From NCBI GenBank assembly GCA_020431645.1, contig JAGQHW010000010.1, forward strand, positions 1-34,988: a stretch of DNA of 34,988 nucleotides, written 5' to 3'. The position numbers and the translations under genes were made by a program. This DNA comes from Carnobacterium sp. (GTDB lineage Bacteria; Bacillota; Bacilli; Lactobacillales; Carnobacteriaceae). Below, piece by piece: positions 7,496 to 14,606 of this stretch (its first letter is position 1; each line of letters starts with the position of its first letter). The notes beneath the pieces were generated by a model. The model was not told the DNA's origin, made no database searches, and saw only the letters and a program-made list of their open reading frames with translations.

Positions 7496-8383
7496 ATGAC
7501 TACGGTATTATTATCTTTGATTGTGATTGTGAACTTATTTTTTGTATTCTCTTTTGTGAAAGATTTAATAAAACATAAAAGTGAAATTATGACAGAACCA
7601 GCTAGCACATTGGCACTCCCATTTACTTCATTCTTCACGTTTTTACTTTCCACTTTTGGCGTATCAGATTTTGCTATCGGAACAGTATTGTATCGAAAGT
7701 TGAAATGGGTGCCTCTAAAGAAATTACCAGGAACATTGAATGCACAATGTGTTATTCCAGTAGCGGCAATGGCCCTATTATATATCACATCGATTGATGT
7801 TGGTCTTAAAACATTAGCTGTTTGTATTATTAGTCAAGTCATTGGAGCATATGTAGGACCACGTTTTGTTGTAAAATTACCAGAAAAAACAATCAAACAA
7901 TTTATTTCAATCGGTTTAACTGTTGCAGCATTGTTAATTTTAGCTGGAAAATTCAATTTAATTCCTTCTAATGGAACGGCAACTGAATTATATGGTCTAA
8001 AATTAGTAACAGCCGGTGTTTTATTATTTGCTTATGGTGCATTAAACAATATTGGTATTGGTTCATATGCGCTAACAATGGCTACGGTTTATGCTTTAGG
8101 TATGAATCCAGCAGTAGCTTTCCCCATCATGATGGGTGCAGCTACATTCTCAGTTCCAATCGGAAGTATGCAATTCGTTAAATTTGGTGAGTATAGTCGT
8201 AAGATTACGTTATTTACCTCTACATTTGGAGTATTAGGCGTATTAACAGCCGTTTACTTTGTTAAATCATTAAACGTTGGTATGCTTCAATGGTTGGTTA
8301 TTGTGATTTTGCTTTATACAGCTGTTACTATGGTTTTAGAAATGCGTAAATCTAAAATGGAATTGGCAGATAACGTCAACTAA
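7496..8383 (+). CDS. TauE/SafE family membrane transporter
   Basis: Integral membrane protein of the TauE/SafE (DUF81) family, 295 residues, with about eight hydrophobic segments in two halves. The first half holds LPFTSFFTFLLSTFGVSDFAIG; the second holds VLLFAYGALNNIGIGSYAL. The family moves small anions such as sulfite, sulfoacetate or related organic acids, and direction and substrate cannot be read from sequence. I chose ATG 7496 because a GGAGGAAA precedes it by about 7 bases. An in-frame ATG at 7448 lies inside the regulator gene and would add a charged tail before the first membrane segment. Its place between a TrmB regulator and an imino-acid-type enzyme suggests uptake of that enzyme's substrate or export of its product. 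Confidence 0.85.
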   Translation: MTTVLLSLIVIVNLFFVFSFVKDLIKHKSEIMTEPASTLALPFTSFFTFLLSTFGVSDFAIGTVLYRKLKWVPLKKLPGTLNAQCVIPVAAMALLYITSIDVGLKTLAVCIISQVIGAYVGPRFVVKLPEKTIKQFISIGLTVAALLILAGKFNLIPSNGTATELYGLKLVTAGVLLFAYGALNNIGIGSYALTMATVYALGMNPAVAFPIMMGAATFSVPIGSMQFVKFGEYSRKITLFTSTFGVLGVLTAVYFVKSLNVGMLQWLVIVILLYTAVTMVLEMRKSKMELADNVN

Positions 8384-8464
8384 AAAAAGAGAAGAAATAA
8401 AAATAAATAAAATTGGTTATCGTTAAAAAGTGGTCAAAATAAGAATCATGAAGGAGAGAGAAGA

Positions 8465-9457
8465 ATGATTGTATTAACAAAAAAAGAAATGCAAGCTGTT
8501 TTTACAATGGAGGAAGCTATTCAAGCAGATAAAGAAGCTTTACGTCTTTTCTCACAAGGGAAAAGTACTGTTCCATTGCGTACAAATATTGATGTTCCTG
8601 AACATGGCGGTCAAAGCTTATATATGCCAGCTTATGTTGCTGGAGACAACCAAGCTTTAGGAGTTAAGATTGTTTCGATTTACCCTGGTAATATTGAAAA
8701 AGATTTGCCAAGTGTGCCAGCAACGATGGTTTTACTAAATGCTGAAACGGGAATAGTCGAAGCATTGATGGATGGCACTTATTTAACACAACTACGCACT
8801 GGAGCTGTTCAAGGAGCGGCAACAGATATTTTAGCTCGTAAAGATGCTAAAATTGCTGCTTTAATCGGAACGGGTGGACAAGCTATTTCTCAACTAGAAG
8901 CAATGTTGACGGTTCGTTCATTAGACGAAGTAAGAATAGTAGATATTGACAAAGAGCGTTGTGAACAATTTGTAAAAGAAATGTCAGAACGATTTGCTCA
9001 TTTTAATACGACATTAATTGCAGTGGACAATTCAGAAGAAGCAGTTAAAGGCGCAGATATTATAACATCTGTGACAACATCTAGACGTGCAACCTTCTCT
9101 GGAGAACACGTAAAAAAAGGTGCTCATGTTAATGGTGTTGGAGCGTATACTCCTGAAATGCATGAATTACCAAGCGAAATCATTGTCCGCGCAGATAAAG
9201 TTATTTTCGATACAATGGAAGGTGTTTTGGCAGAAGCTGGCGATATCATTACTCCGTTAAAAGAAGGTTTAGTGGAAAGAAGTCACTACCAAGGAGATCT
9301 TGGTGAAGTGATGTTAGGTAAAATTTTAGGACGTGAAAATGAAGAAGATATAACTGTTTTTAAAACGGTTGGAACAGCGGTATTGGATGTTGTGACAGCT
9401 GGAAAGATTCTTGCAAAAGCTAAAGAACTTGGAGTTGGAACACAAATCGCTTTATAA
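8465..9457 (+). CDS. Ornithine cyclodeaminase / mu-crystallin family enzyme
   Basis: 330 residues, full length. The NAD(P)-binding Rossmann motif is IGTGGQA (134-140), followed by VRIVDIDKERCEQF. Family residues include Lys68 in VKIVSIYPGN, Arg111 in the invariant LRTGA, Asp249 in VIFDTMEG, and AEAGDI. The superfamily includes ornithine cyclodeaminase, ketimine/pyrroline-2-carboxylate reductases and an alanine dehydrogenase, and the residues I can see do not separate these. GAAGGAGAGAG precedes the ATG. The gene follows the TauE/SafE gene after 81 bases without a terminator and ends at a strong one, so the three genes look like one operon. A role in degrading or making a cyclic imino acid or N-substituted amino acid is inference. 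Confidence 0.88.
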   Translation: MIVLTKKEMQAVFTMEEAIQADKEALRLFSQGKSTVPLRTNIDVPEHGGQSLYMPAYVAGDNQALGVKIVSIYPGNIEKDLPSVPATMVLLNAETGIVEALMDGTYLTQLRTGAVQGAATDILARKDAKIAALIGTGGQAISQLEAMLTVRSLDEVRIVDIDKERCEQFVKEMSERFAHFNTTLIAVDNSEEAVKGADIITSVTTSRRATFSGEHVKKGAHVNGVGAYTPEMHELPSEIIVRADKVIFDTMEGVLAEAGDIITPLKEGLVERSHYQGDLGEVMLGKILGRENEEDITVFKTVGTAVLDVVTAGKILAKAKELGVGTQIAL

Positions 9458-9468
9458 AAAATAGAGAG

Positions 9469-9531
9469 AGTGCCTAAAAGATGAACTAGTGAGAAAGCTC
9501 AACTAGATAGTCTTTTAGGTACTATTTTTTT
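9469..9531 (+). terminator. Terminator of the TrmB/TauE/OCD operon
   Basis: Outer stem AGTGCCTAAAAGA / TCTTTTAGGTACT with one G-U pair, an inner CTAG/CTAG helix, then a run of T from 9525. Confidence 0.88.
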
Positions 9532-9770
9532 ATTCTTAATCATCCTTATCTTGGCATATTTCAGTTGAAAAGAGGATATTTGGGTTATTGACAAGATAAT
9601 CTATACTAAAATTTTTGTCTGAAAATGGAAAGTTTCAAATACCGATAGTATAGAAGAAACGAGTTATTCAATAAATAGGAGAAACAAGTCATTGGACATT
9701 CTAATTTCTTTTATTTATACTTATTATAAAGTGATAAACACTTTAATACGATTGTAGGAGGAAAAGGACG
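9532..9770. other. Upstream region of dps with an inverted repeat at 9727-9745
   Basis: No ORF. A possible -10 TATACT lies at 9602-9607 without a good -35. Close to the gene, TAAAGTG (9727-9733) and CACTTTA (9739-9745) form a perfect 7-bp inverted repeat with a 5-base spacer, ending about 25 bases before the ATG. I could not make this region match the usual PerR box, so the regulator is open. The AAGTG/CACTT core resembles the repeat before the TrmB gene but with different spacing. Confidence 0.45.
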
Positions 9771-10244
9771 ATGGCACAAACGAATACCGAAGTACAAACG
9801 GCACTGAATAACTTGGTGGCAACTCATAGAGTGTTTACTAGTAAATTATATCAGCATCATTTTTATGTACAAGGAACTCACTTCTTTACACTACATGAAA
9901 AATTTGAGGAGCTATACAACGAAGTAACAGAACATTTTGATGAGCTAGCTGAACGTTTACTAGCATTAGGTGGCAAACCTTATTCAACGCTACAAGAATT
10001 TTTAGATCATTCTGTTATTAAAGAAAAACCCTATACAGAAAAAATAACAGATATAGATATGGTAAGTTCAGTAGTAGCTGATTTCCGTATACTGAGAGAT
10101 GAATTATCAAAAGCAATTACACTTACTGGTCAATCAGAAGATGATGTAACACAAGATATATTAATTGGCTACAAGACTGAAATAGATAAACACATTTGGA
10201 TGTTCCAAGCTTTCCTTGGAAATGATCCATTAGATGGCGAATAA
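9771..10244 (+). CDS. dps: Dps family DNA-protecting mini-ferritin
   Basis: 157 residues, the normal size for the 12-subunit shell that oxidises Fe(II) with hydrogen peroxide and stores iron, limiting Fenton damage. The ferroxidase site lies at the subunit interface and lines up with Listeria Dps: His30, His42 in FFTLHEKFEELY, Glu46, and Asp57 and Glu61 in FDELAERLLALGG. The N-terminus is short without a Lys-rich tail, so direct DNA binding is not obvious. AGGAGGAAAAGG precedes the ATG. It is a single gene with its own terminator. Its location just upstream of a likely haem-efflux unit is in keeping with iron and oxidative stress but is not evidence of shared control. Confidence 0.95.
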   Translation: MAQTNTEVQTALNNLVATHRVFTSKLYQHHFYVQGTHFFTLHEKFEELYNEVTEHFDELAERLLALGGKPYSTLQEFLDHSVIKEKPYTEKITDIDMVSSVVADFRILRDELSKAITLTGQSEDDVTQDILIGYKTEIDKHIWMFQAFLGNDPLDGE

Positions 10245-10261
10245 TGCATCACTATTTATAA

Positions 10262-10296
10262 GGAAACACCAGATTTTTTGGTGCTTTCTTTTTTTT
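10262..10296 (+). terminator. Terminator after dps
   Basis: Hairpin GAAACACCA / TGGTGCTTTC with one bulged base and a loop of about 7 bases, running into a T-rich stretch that ends in eight T (10289-10296). Confidence 0.85.
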
Positions 10297-10354
10297 GAAA
10301 AAAATAAACAATCTAAAAACTTACTCATCAAATTTGGTCCAATAGGCTTGAAGG

Positions 10355-10366
10355 GTGGTATACTAC
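10355..10366 (+). promoter_or_regulatory. Extended -10 promoter of the TetR gene within an imperfect palindrome
   Basis: TATACT at 10359-10364 with TGG directly before it (extended -10). There is no good -35; the nearest is TTGGTC at 10334-10339, spacing 19. GTGGTATACTAC at 10355-10366 is a palindrome except for one mismatched pair. The 9-mer GGTATACTA recurs at the permease promoter (10993-11001). Confidence 0.45.
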
Positions 10367-10398
10367 TAAGGACAAAAGAAGAAGAGGAGTGAAGATAA

Positions 10399-10986
10399 AT
10401 GGCTAGAGAAAAAAAGTTCTCAACAGAAGATATGTACATGGAGACTCATAAGCTTTTACTTTCCGTAGGTTACGATAAATTTTCATTTGGGTTATTAGCA
10501 ACTTCATTGAAAGTCTCTCGAGCAGCTATTTATAAGTATTACACAAATAAAGATGAATTAATCTATGATTACATGGTTTCTGAAATGGAAAAAATGATAG
10601 AAGATCTTAATCAAATAGAATGGATCTCAGATTATCCTTCTCAGTTTCAGCAATTATTTGCACTGATTTTTGAATACGGTGATATTCACCAGATTTCTTT
10701 CATGGTTCCAAATAATGAGAAAATAGACAGTATTAAAATAAGAGAAAAAAAACAGCAATCGTTGGTAATGCATAAACGTTTTTTTGAACAAATCCAACAG
10801 TTTATTCAAACGGGTCAAGATAAAGTGTATATAAAACAGGACATTCCAATTGGTTTAATAATTGAACTTATTTTCCATAGTGTTACTATTCCAAATCGAT
10901 CAAAACTTACGCAACAAGAAAGAGCTAGTTTTTTGCAAGAAATTATTTGTCAGGGAATATTTGAAAATAAGGTGACACAAGTGTAA
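10399..10986 (+). CDS. TetR family regulator, probably of the adjacent HrtBA-like exporter
   Basis: 195 residues. The N-terminal helix-turn-helix (about 10-55) fits TetR: FSFGLLATSLKVSRAAIYKYYTNKDELI. The C-terminal helical domain is divergent and would bind the inducer. The gene order TetR, permease, ATPase equals the hrtR-hrtB-hrtA haem-efflux operon of Lactococcus lactis as I know it, so a haem sensor is plausible. His17, His97, His125 and His160 are present, but I cannot align them to the lactococcal haem ligands. GAGGAG precedes the ATG. The stop codon lies inside the ACAC/GTGT palindrome at 10972-10987, so the 3' end of this gene doubles as promoter DNA for the exporter. A drug-responsive TetR is the main alternative. 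Confidence 0.82.
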   Translation: MAREKKFSTEDMYMETHKLLLSVGYDKFSFGLLATSLKVSRAAIYKYYTNKDELIYDYMVSEMEKMIEDLNQIEWISDYPSQFQQLFALIFEYGDIHQISFMVPNNEKIDSIKIREKKQQSLVMHKRFFEQIQQFIQTGQDKVYIKQDIPIGLIIELIFHSVTIPNRSKLTQQERASFLQEIICQGIFENKVTQV

Positions 10987-11000
10987 CTTTAAGGTATACT
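10972..11000 (+). promoter_or_regulatory. Promoter of the exporter genes with overlapping operator palindrome
   Basis: GTGACA (10972-10977), a 17-base spacer and TATACT (10995-11000) form a promoter. The palindrome GTGACACAAGTGTAAC (10972-10987) has 7-base arms with one mismatch, covers the -35 and overlaps the TetR stop codon. A repressor bound there would block RNA polymerase. The TGACAC/GTGTCA-type arms resemble the operator I recall for lactococcal HrtR, a comparison from memory. Confidence 0.6.
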
Positions 11001-11046
11001 AACCATACAACTTACGAGTTAGTTTATTTGAAATGAGGCCCAAAAG

Positions 11047-12171
11047 ATGTTTTTAGCGCTAAAAGAGTTAACTTATTCAAAAGGTCGTTTTATTATGATC
11101 AGCTTAATCATTATTTTGATTTCATGGTTAGTATTCTTTTTAGCCGGATTAGGTAATGGTCTGTCTGATTTAGGGGCAGCAACGTTAAAGTATGCACCTA
11201 TTGAATATGCAGTATATGAAGAAAACTCAGACTTCTCTTTTTCTAAGTCAATGTTATCGGAATCTTTAGCAGATGACTTGTTGAAAGAAAAAGGAGTAAC
11301 GGCTGTTGCTCCAATTGGAACGGCATCGGCATCTATTCGTCAAAAAAATAGCGACGAAGACACTGCTTCAAAAATCGATGTTTTAATCGCCGGGATTCGT
11401 CCAGGGTCTTTTATGGAACCGATTGTTACAGCTGGGGAATCATTGCAAGCAAGTAATCCAGCAGGGGTTATCGTAGATCGTTCTTTAGAACTTGAAGGTT
11501 TCAAGTTGGGAGATAATTTAACCATCAATGGGTCAACACAGGAAATGGAAATTATCGGATTTACTGAAAATCAATCATTAAGTCATCAACCGGTTGTATT
11601 TTCATCACTAGAAAAATTACGCGAATACAAGTATGCAGCACCAAGTTCAGATAATGGAATAAAAGATGTGGTTAACAGTATTTTAATTCAAGGCAAAGAG
11701 AGTGAACCAAAAGAGATAGAAAAATCTATTGAGGGTGTTCAAGTCGGTTCCAAGAAAGAAGCGATTAATGCTGTTCCAGGATATGCTGCGGAGAATGGAA
11801 CAATTACACTGATGGTAGGATTTTTAATTATTATCTCTGCGATTATCATTGCGGTTTTCTTTTATATTTTAACGAGTCAAAAAACGCAACAATTTGGTGT
11901 AATGAAAGCCATTGGTGGCAGCAATTGGTTTATTATCAAATCGGTTGTTTCACAAGTCTTTATTTTATCTGTTATCAGTATTTTGATAGGAATTTTGTTA
12001 ACGTATGCAACGGCAGCTGTCTTACCAGACTCAATGCCTTTTAACTTAATTCCTTCATTAGTTATCTCATATAGTTTAGTGTTATTGGCTATCAGTGTTA
12101 TTAGTTCATTCTTTTCGGTTTTGAAAATAGCAAAAATTGATCCATTAACCGCATTAGGAGGGAAAGAATAA
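11047..12171 (+). CDS. hrtB: ABC transporter permease, HrtB-like (FtsX/MacB fold)
   Basis: 374 residues with the MacB/FtsX layout. One membrane segment lies at about 15-35, followed by a large extracellular domain (about 40-250). Three further segments lie near 255-278, 300-325 and 338-362. The stretches FFYILTSQKTQQFGVMKAIGGSNWFI and the terminal KIDPLTALGGKE closely resemble staphylococcal HrtB, which with HrtA exports excess haem from the membrane. GAGG precedes the ATG at moderate distance. The gene overlaps the ATPase gene by one base (TAATG), so the two are translationally coupled. Haem as substrate is inferred from similarity and gene order; other toxic amphiphiles remain possible. Confidence 0.82.
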   Translation: MFLALKELTYSKGRFIMISLIIILISWLVFFLAGLGNGLSDLGAATLKYAPIEYAVYEENSDFSFSKSMLSESLADDLLKEKGVTAVAPIGTASASIRQKNSDEDTASKIDVLIAGIRPGSFMEPIVTAGESLQASNPAGVIVDRSLELEGFKLGDNLTINGSTQEMEIIGFTENQSLSHQPVVFSSLEKLREYKYAAPSSDNGIKDVVNSILIQGKESEPKEIEKSIEGVQVGSKKEAINAVPGYAAENGTITLMVGFLIIISAIIIAVFFYILTSQKTQQFGVMKAIGGSNWFIIKSVVSQVFILSVISILIGILLTYATAAVLPDSMPFNLIPSLVISYSLVLLAISVISSFFSVLKIAKIDPLTALGGKE

Positions 12172-12848
12172 TGGCAGGATTGCAATTAAAGAATGTTTCA
12201 AAAGTTTATCAAGAAGGCGATTTTGAAACAATTGCTTTAAATGATGTCACATTAGCCGTCGAGCCAGGTGAATTTATAGCCATTATTGGACCTTCAGGCT
12301 CAGGCAAAAGCACCTTTTTATCTGTTTCAGGAGCGTTGCTTCAACCATCAAAAGGTGAAGTATCAATTAATGACGTAGCGATTTCTACATTGAAAGAAAA
12401 AGAATTATCCAAGGTTCGATTGGAACAAATAGGATTTATCTTACAAACATCGAATCTGATTCCTTATTTAACCGTCTTAGATCAATTATTAATTGTTAAA
12501 AGAATGGGTGGTAAAGTTACTGCTCAGGCAAAAGAATATGCGCTTCGCTTATTAGCAGATTTAGGAATGACTAGTAAGATAAAAAAATATCCAAATGAGT
12601 TATCTGGTGGAGAACGTCAACGAGTTGCTATAGCGCGCTCGTTTATGAATGATCCGGACTTGATTTTAGCAGATGAACCAACGGCTAATTTAGATACAAA
12701 AAGAGCAAATGAAGTCGTCCAGCTCATTGCTCAAGAAGTGAAATCTAGAGGCAAAGCAGCAATTATGGTCACTCACGACGAGCGTATGCTGAAATATTGT
12801 GATTGTGTTTACCGAATTGAAGACGGTGTACTCTCGCGAGAAGAGTAA
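12171..12848 (+). CDS. hrtA: ABC transporter ATP-binding protein, HrtA-like
   Basis: 225 residues, a single nucleotide-binding domain of the MacB/LolD class. Walker A is GPSGSGKST (about 43-51), the Q-loop sits in GFILQTSNLIPYLTV, the signature is LSGGERQR, Walker B is LILADEPTANLD, and the switch His is in MVTHDERML. The N-terminus and the IPYLTVLDQLL segment resemble HrtA of Staphylococcus aureus. It powers the HrtB-like permease, whose stop codon overlaps this start codon. It is the last gene of the unit before a strong bidirectional terminator. Confidence 0.87.
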   Translation: MAGLQLKNVSKVYQEGDFETIALNDVTLAVEPGEFIAIIGPSGSGKSTFLSVSGALLQPSKGEVSINDVAISTLKEKELSKVRLEQIGFILQTSNLIPYLTVLDQLLIVKRMGGKVTAQAKEYALRLLADLGMTSKIKKYPNELSGGERQRVAIARSFMNDPDLILADEPTANLDTKRANEVVQLIAQEVKSRGKAAIMVTHDERMLKYCDCVYRIEDGVLSREE

Positions 12849-12863
12849 ATAATTAGCGAAATA

Positions 12864-12917
12864 AAAAAAGTAAGCCTCCATTTTAGTGTGTACTGAAAAT
12901 GGGGCTTACTTTTTTAG
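12864..12917. terminator. Bidirectional terminator between the HrtA-like gene and the YbgC-like gene
   Basis: Long stem: AAAAAGTAAGCC...CCATTTT pairs with AAAATGG...GGCTTACTTTTT, with a single bulge and an 11-base loop. A and T runs on the two sides make it symmetrical. Confidence 0.9.
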
Positions 12918-12946
12918 TTTGTCTAAATAAGGATAAGCAATCTTTT

Positions 12947-13387
12947 TTAATGAGTACCGCTGTCTTTTTCTAAAAGATTTTCAAATAAATCATAAATAGG
13001 TTTATTTACTTTTTTCAAAGAAACTGGACGGTGTTGAGTATTTAAAAAGCAATGGTTACTTATTCCGGTAGCTCTTAATTCACCGGATAGTTTGTCAATG
13101 ACTTGATAGGATATGGTTAGCTTAATTCCATTAAAAAAATCAACGTTAGGAATGATGTAGACGGTTTGATTGTAATAGACCATTGATTTATAATCACATT
13201 GAATAGCTAACACAGGAATGATAATTCCTGATTTTTCCATTTGATCATAGCCAAATCCGATAGAATCTAATAAATTTGTTCGGGCTTCTTCAAACCAGCG
13301 AATGTAATTAGAATGATGAATAATTCCCATTTGATCGGTCTCATAGTATTGAGCTTTGTGTTCGTAGTGTGTTAATTCATTATCCAT
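12947..13387 (-). CDS. Acyl-CoA thioesterase, YbgC/FadM type (hot-dog fold)
   Basis: 146 residues, one hot-dog domain of the 4-hydroxybenzoyl-CoA thioesterase superfamily. The signature at residues 14-34 is YYETDQMGIIHHSNYIRWFEEAR; Asp18 is the expected catalytic acid and HHSNY the conserved turn. The family hydrolyses acyl-CoA thioesters of varied length; no substrate is implied here. GAGGAG precedes the ATG by 8 bases. It lies 70 bases downstream of the NlpC/P60-like gene on the same strand without a clear terminator, so the two may be co-transcribed. A second hot-dog thioesterase gene of a different type lies nearby at 14607. Confidence 0.88.
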   Translation of the reverse strand: MDNELTHYEHKAQYYETDQMGIIHHSNYIRWFEEARTNLLDSIGFGYDQMEKSGIIIPVLAIQCDYKSMVYYNQTVYIIPNVDFFNGIKLTISYQVIDKLSGELRATGISNHCFLNTQHRPVSLKKVNKPIYDLFENLLEKDSGTH

Positions 13388-13457
13388 AAAAAAAACTCCT
13401 CACGTTAACTCGTTGGAATAAGTCGTTACTTTAAATAAATAAGCAAAATTCGACTTT

Positions 13458-14015
13458 TTAAAGGGCTAACAAACTTGGTTTTAATGGCTGACTTTGAGTC
13501 GTTGCGAGATAACCGTAAAGTGAACCCGTATAGATAGATTCAAAAATAGGCAATACTTCTAAATCTTGTGGCGTGATAAAATGCATTTCTTTTTGAAAAT
13601 CAAAAATCTTACTATCTGATAGCAAGGTAGCAACAAATTGAGAACAGAAAAAGACATCGTCTCTTACAAAGTCAATATTTAAAGCCAGGGTTACTAGTCC
13701 CATTAAATTATAGTGGTACAAATTCTTTGTTTGTTCATAATAGCCAATTAAATTTGTCAACAAAGTATATTGATCTGGTGTGACATCACAAGAAAGAATC
13801 TTGCATTGCGCGCGTATAAAATACTCTCTAGTTAAATCTTCTTGAATAAATCCTGCAATAAAAGGATTATTCGGTCTTTTTCTACCAAAGCTGTACATAT
13901 CTGTTAAAGAAGAATCTAAAGCAAGTGAAGCGTGGTTGTATTCTGCTTTAGTATAAAATTTAATAGTTTTGGAAAGAATCGTATTTGTATCGGTTAAAAC
14001 GAGATATATTTTCAT
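13458..14015 (-). CDS. Permuted NlpC/P60-like (YiiX/YebB-type) putative hydrolase
   Basis: 185 residues. The pattern fits the circularly permuted papain-like fold of the YiiX/YebB and poxvirus G6R group: IYLVLTDT at the N-terminus, His28 in YNHASLALD, and Cys124 in VFFCSQFVATLL. In this arrangement the His precedes the Cys, the reverse of ordinary NlpC/P60 enzymes. Members may cleave amide or ester bonds in cell-wall peptides or lipids. There is no signal peptide or membrane segment, so it is probably cytoplasmic, which argues against a peptidoglycan role. Function is unknown. The gene has a predicted promoter and probably leads into the YbgC-like thioesterase gene. Confidence 0.7.
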   Translation of the reverse strand: MKIYLVLTDTNTILSKTIKFYTKAEYNHASLALDSSLTDMYSFGRKRPNNPFIAGFIQEDLTREYFIRAQCKILSCDVTPDQYTLLTNLIGYYEQTKNLYHYNLMGLVTLALNIDFVRDDVFFCSQFVATLLSDSKIFDFQKEMHFITPQDLEVLPIFESIYTGSLYGYLATTQSQPLKPSLLAL

Positions 14016-14062
14016 AGAATTACCTTCTTTTTATAAATTAGTCAGGTCATTTTGTCTTTATC

Positions 14063-14091
14063 TCTATACTGTAAAATAATAGCGAAATCAA
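14063..14091 (-). promoter_or_regulatory. Predicted promoter of the NlpC/P60-like gene
   Basis: Minus strand: TTGATT (14091-14086), a 17-base spacer, then TATAGA (14068-14063), about 50 bases before the start codon. Confidence 0.5.
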
Positions 14092-14537
14092 AATAGTCTG
14101 TTGTCTGTTAGAAACGATAAAGTCTTTTTAAGTATACACTATCCATAGTTTTTTACTAGGCTTCTTTAATATAAGCCCCTTATTTGTTAATAAAACTAGT
14201 GATAATTTGTCATATATGCATAGTTAATGAATGAATAGGCTCCTTTTTAAAGAGCGAAAGAGTTGGTCTAACTGGGGTAGGTAAATCAACGAGTAAGGAT
14301 CTAATTAGTCGATTTTACAAAGTAAACTAGGAAGAAAATCTTAGTAGATAGGACTGCTATTCGAGAATCAAGCAGCTATAATGGAATTGGGTGATAGTCC
14401 AAAAGGGATTGTACTATAATTGCTGCAAAATATATAAAAATAAGAGAGTGAAAATGAAGGGAAAGATTGAACGACCAGCCAAAAGGCTTGTAGGTACTTT
14501 TTTATAAATCAGCGATACTTTTCCTAGCTTCATTATT
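14092..14537. other. Apparently non-coding stretch
   Basis: The longest gene-poor stretch of the window (the whole gap is 14016-14606). It is AT-rich with stop codons in all frames. The only structure is a short AGCC-AAAA-GGCT hairpin at about 14476-14487, with a T run about 12 bases later: a weak terminator at best. A 67-codon minus-strand frame at 14414-14617 is hydrophobic but lacks support. It could be decayed coding DNA; I recognise nothing. Confidence 0.4.
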
Positions 14538-14565
14538 TTGCTAGTGGCTAAAAAAGGTGTATGAT
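14538..14565 (+). promoter_or_regulatory. Predicted promoter of the acyl-ACP thioesterase and LacI-family genes
   Basis: TTGCTA (14538-14543), a 16-base spacer, then TATGAT (14560-14565), about 40 bases before the ATG. Confidence 0.5.
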
Positions 14566-14606
14566 GGACTTGAATGAGAATTAAGGGAATGAAAAGAGGA
14601 TGAAAA

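Noticed and set aside
9583..9607. TTGACA-like -35 with TATACT as the dps promoter
   Set aside because: TTGACA and TATACT are only about 10 bases apart, so they cannot form one promoter.
10230..10439. 69-codon minus-strand frame between dps and the TetR gene
   Set aside because: It runs through the dps terminator and the TetR promoter and start; no ribosome site or family.
14476..14505. AGCC-AAAA-GGCT hairpin with T run as a terminator
   Set aside because: The stem is only 4 bp and the T run is about 12 bases away, too far for an intrinsic terminator.
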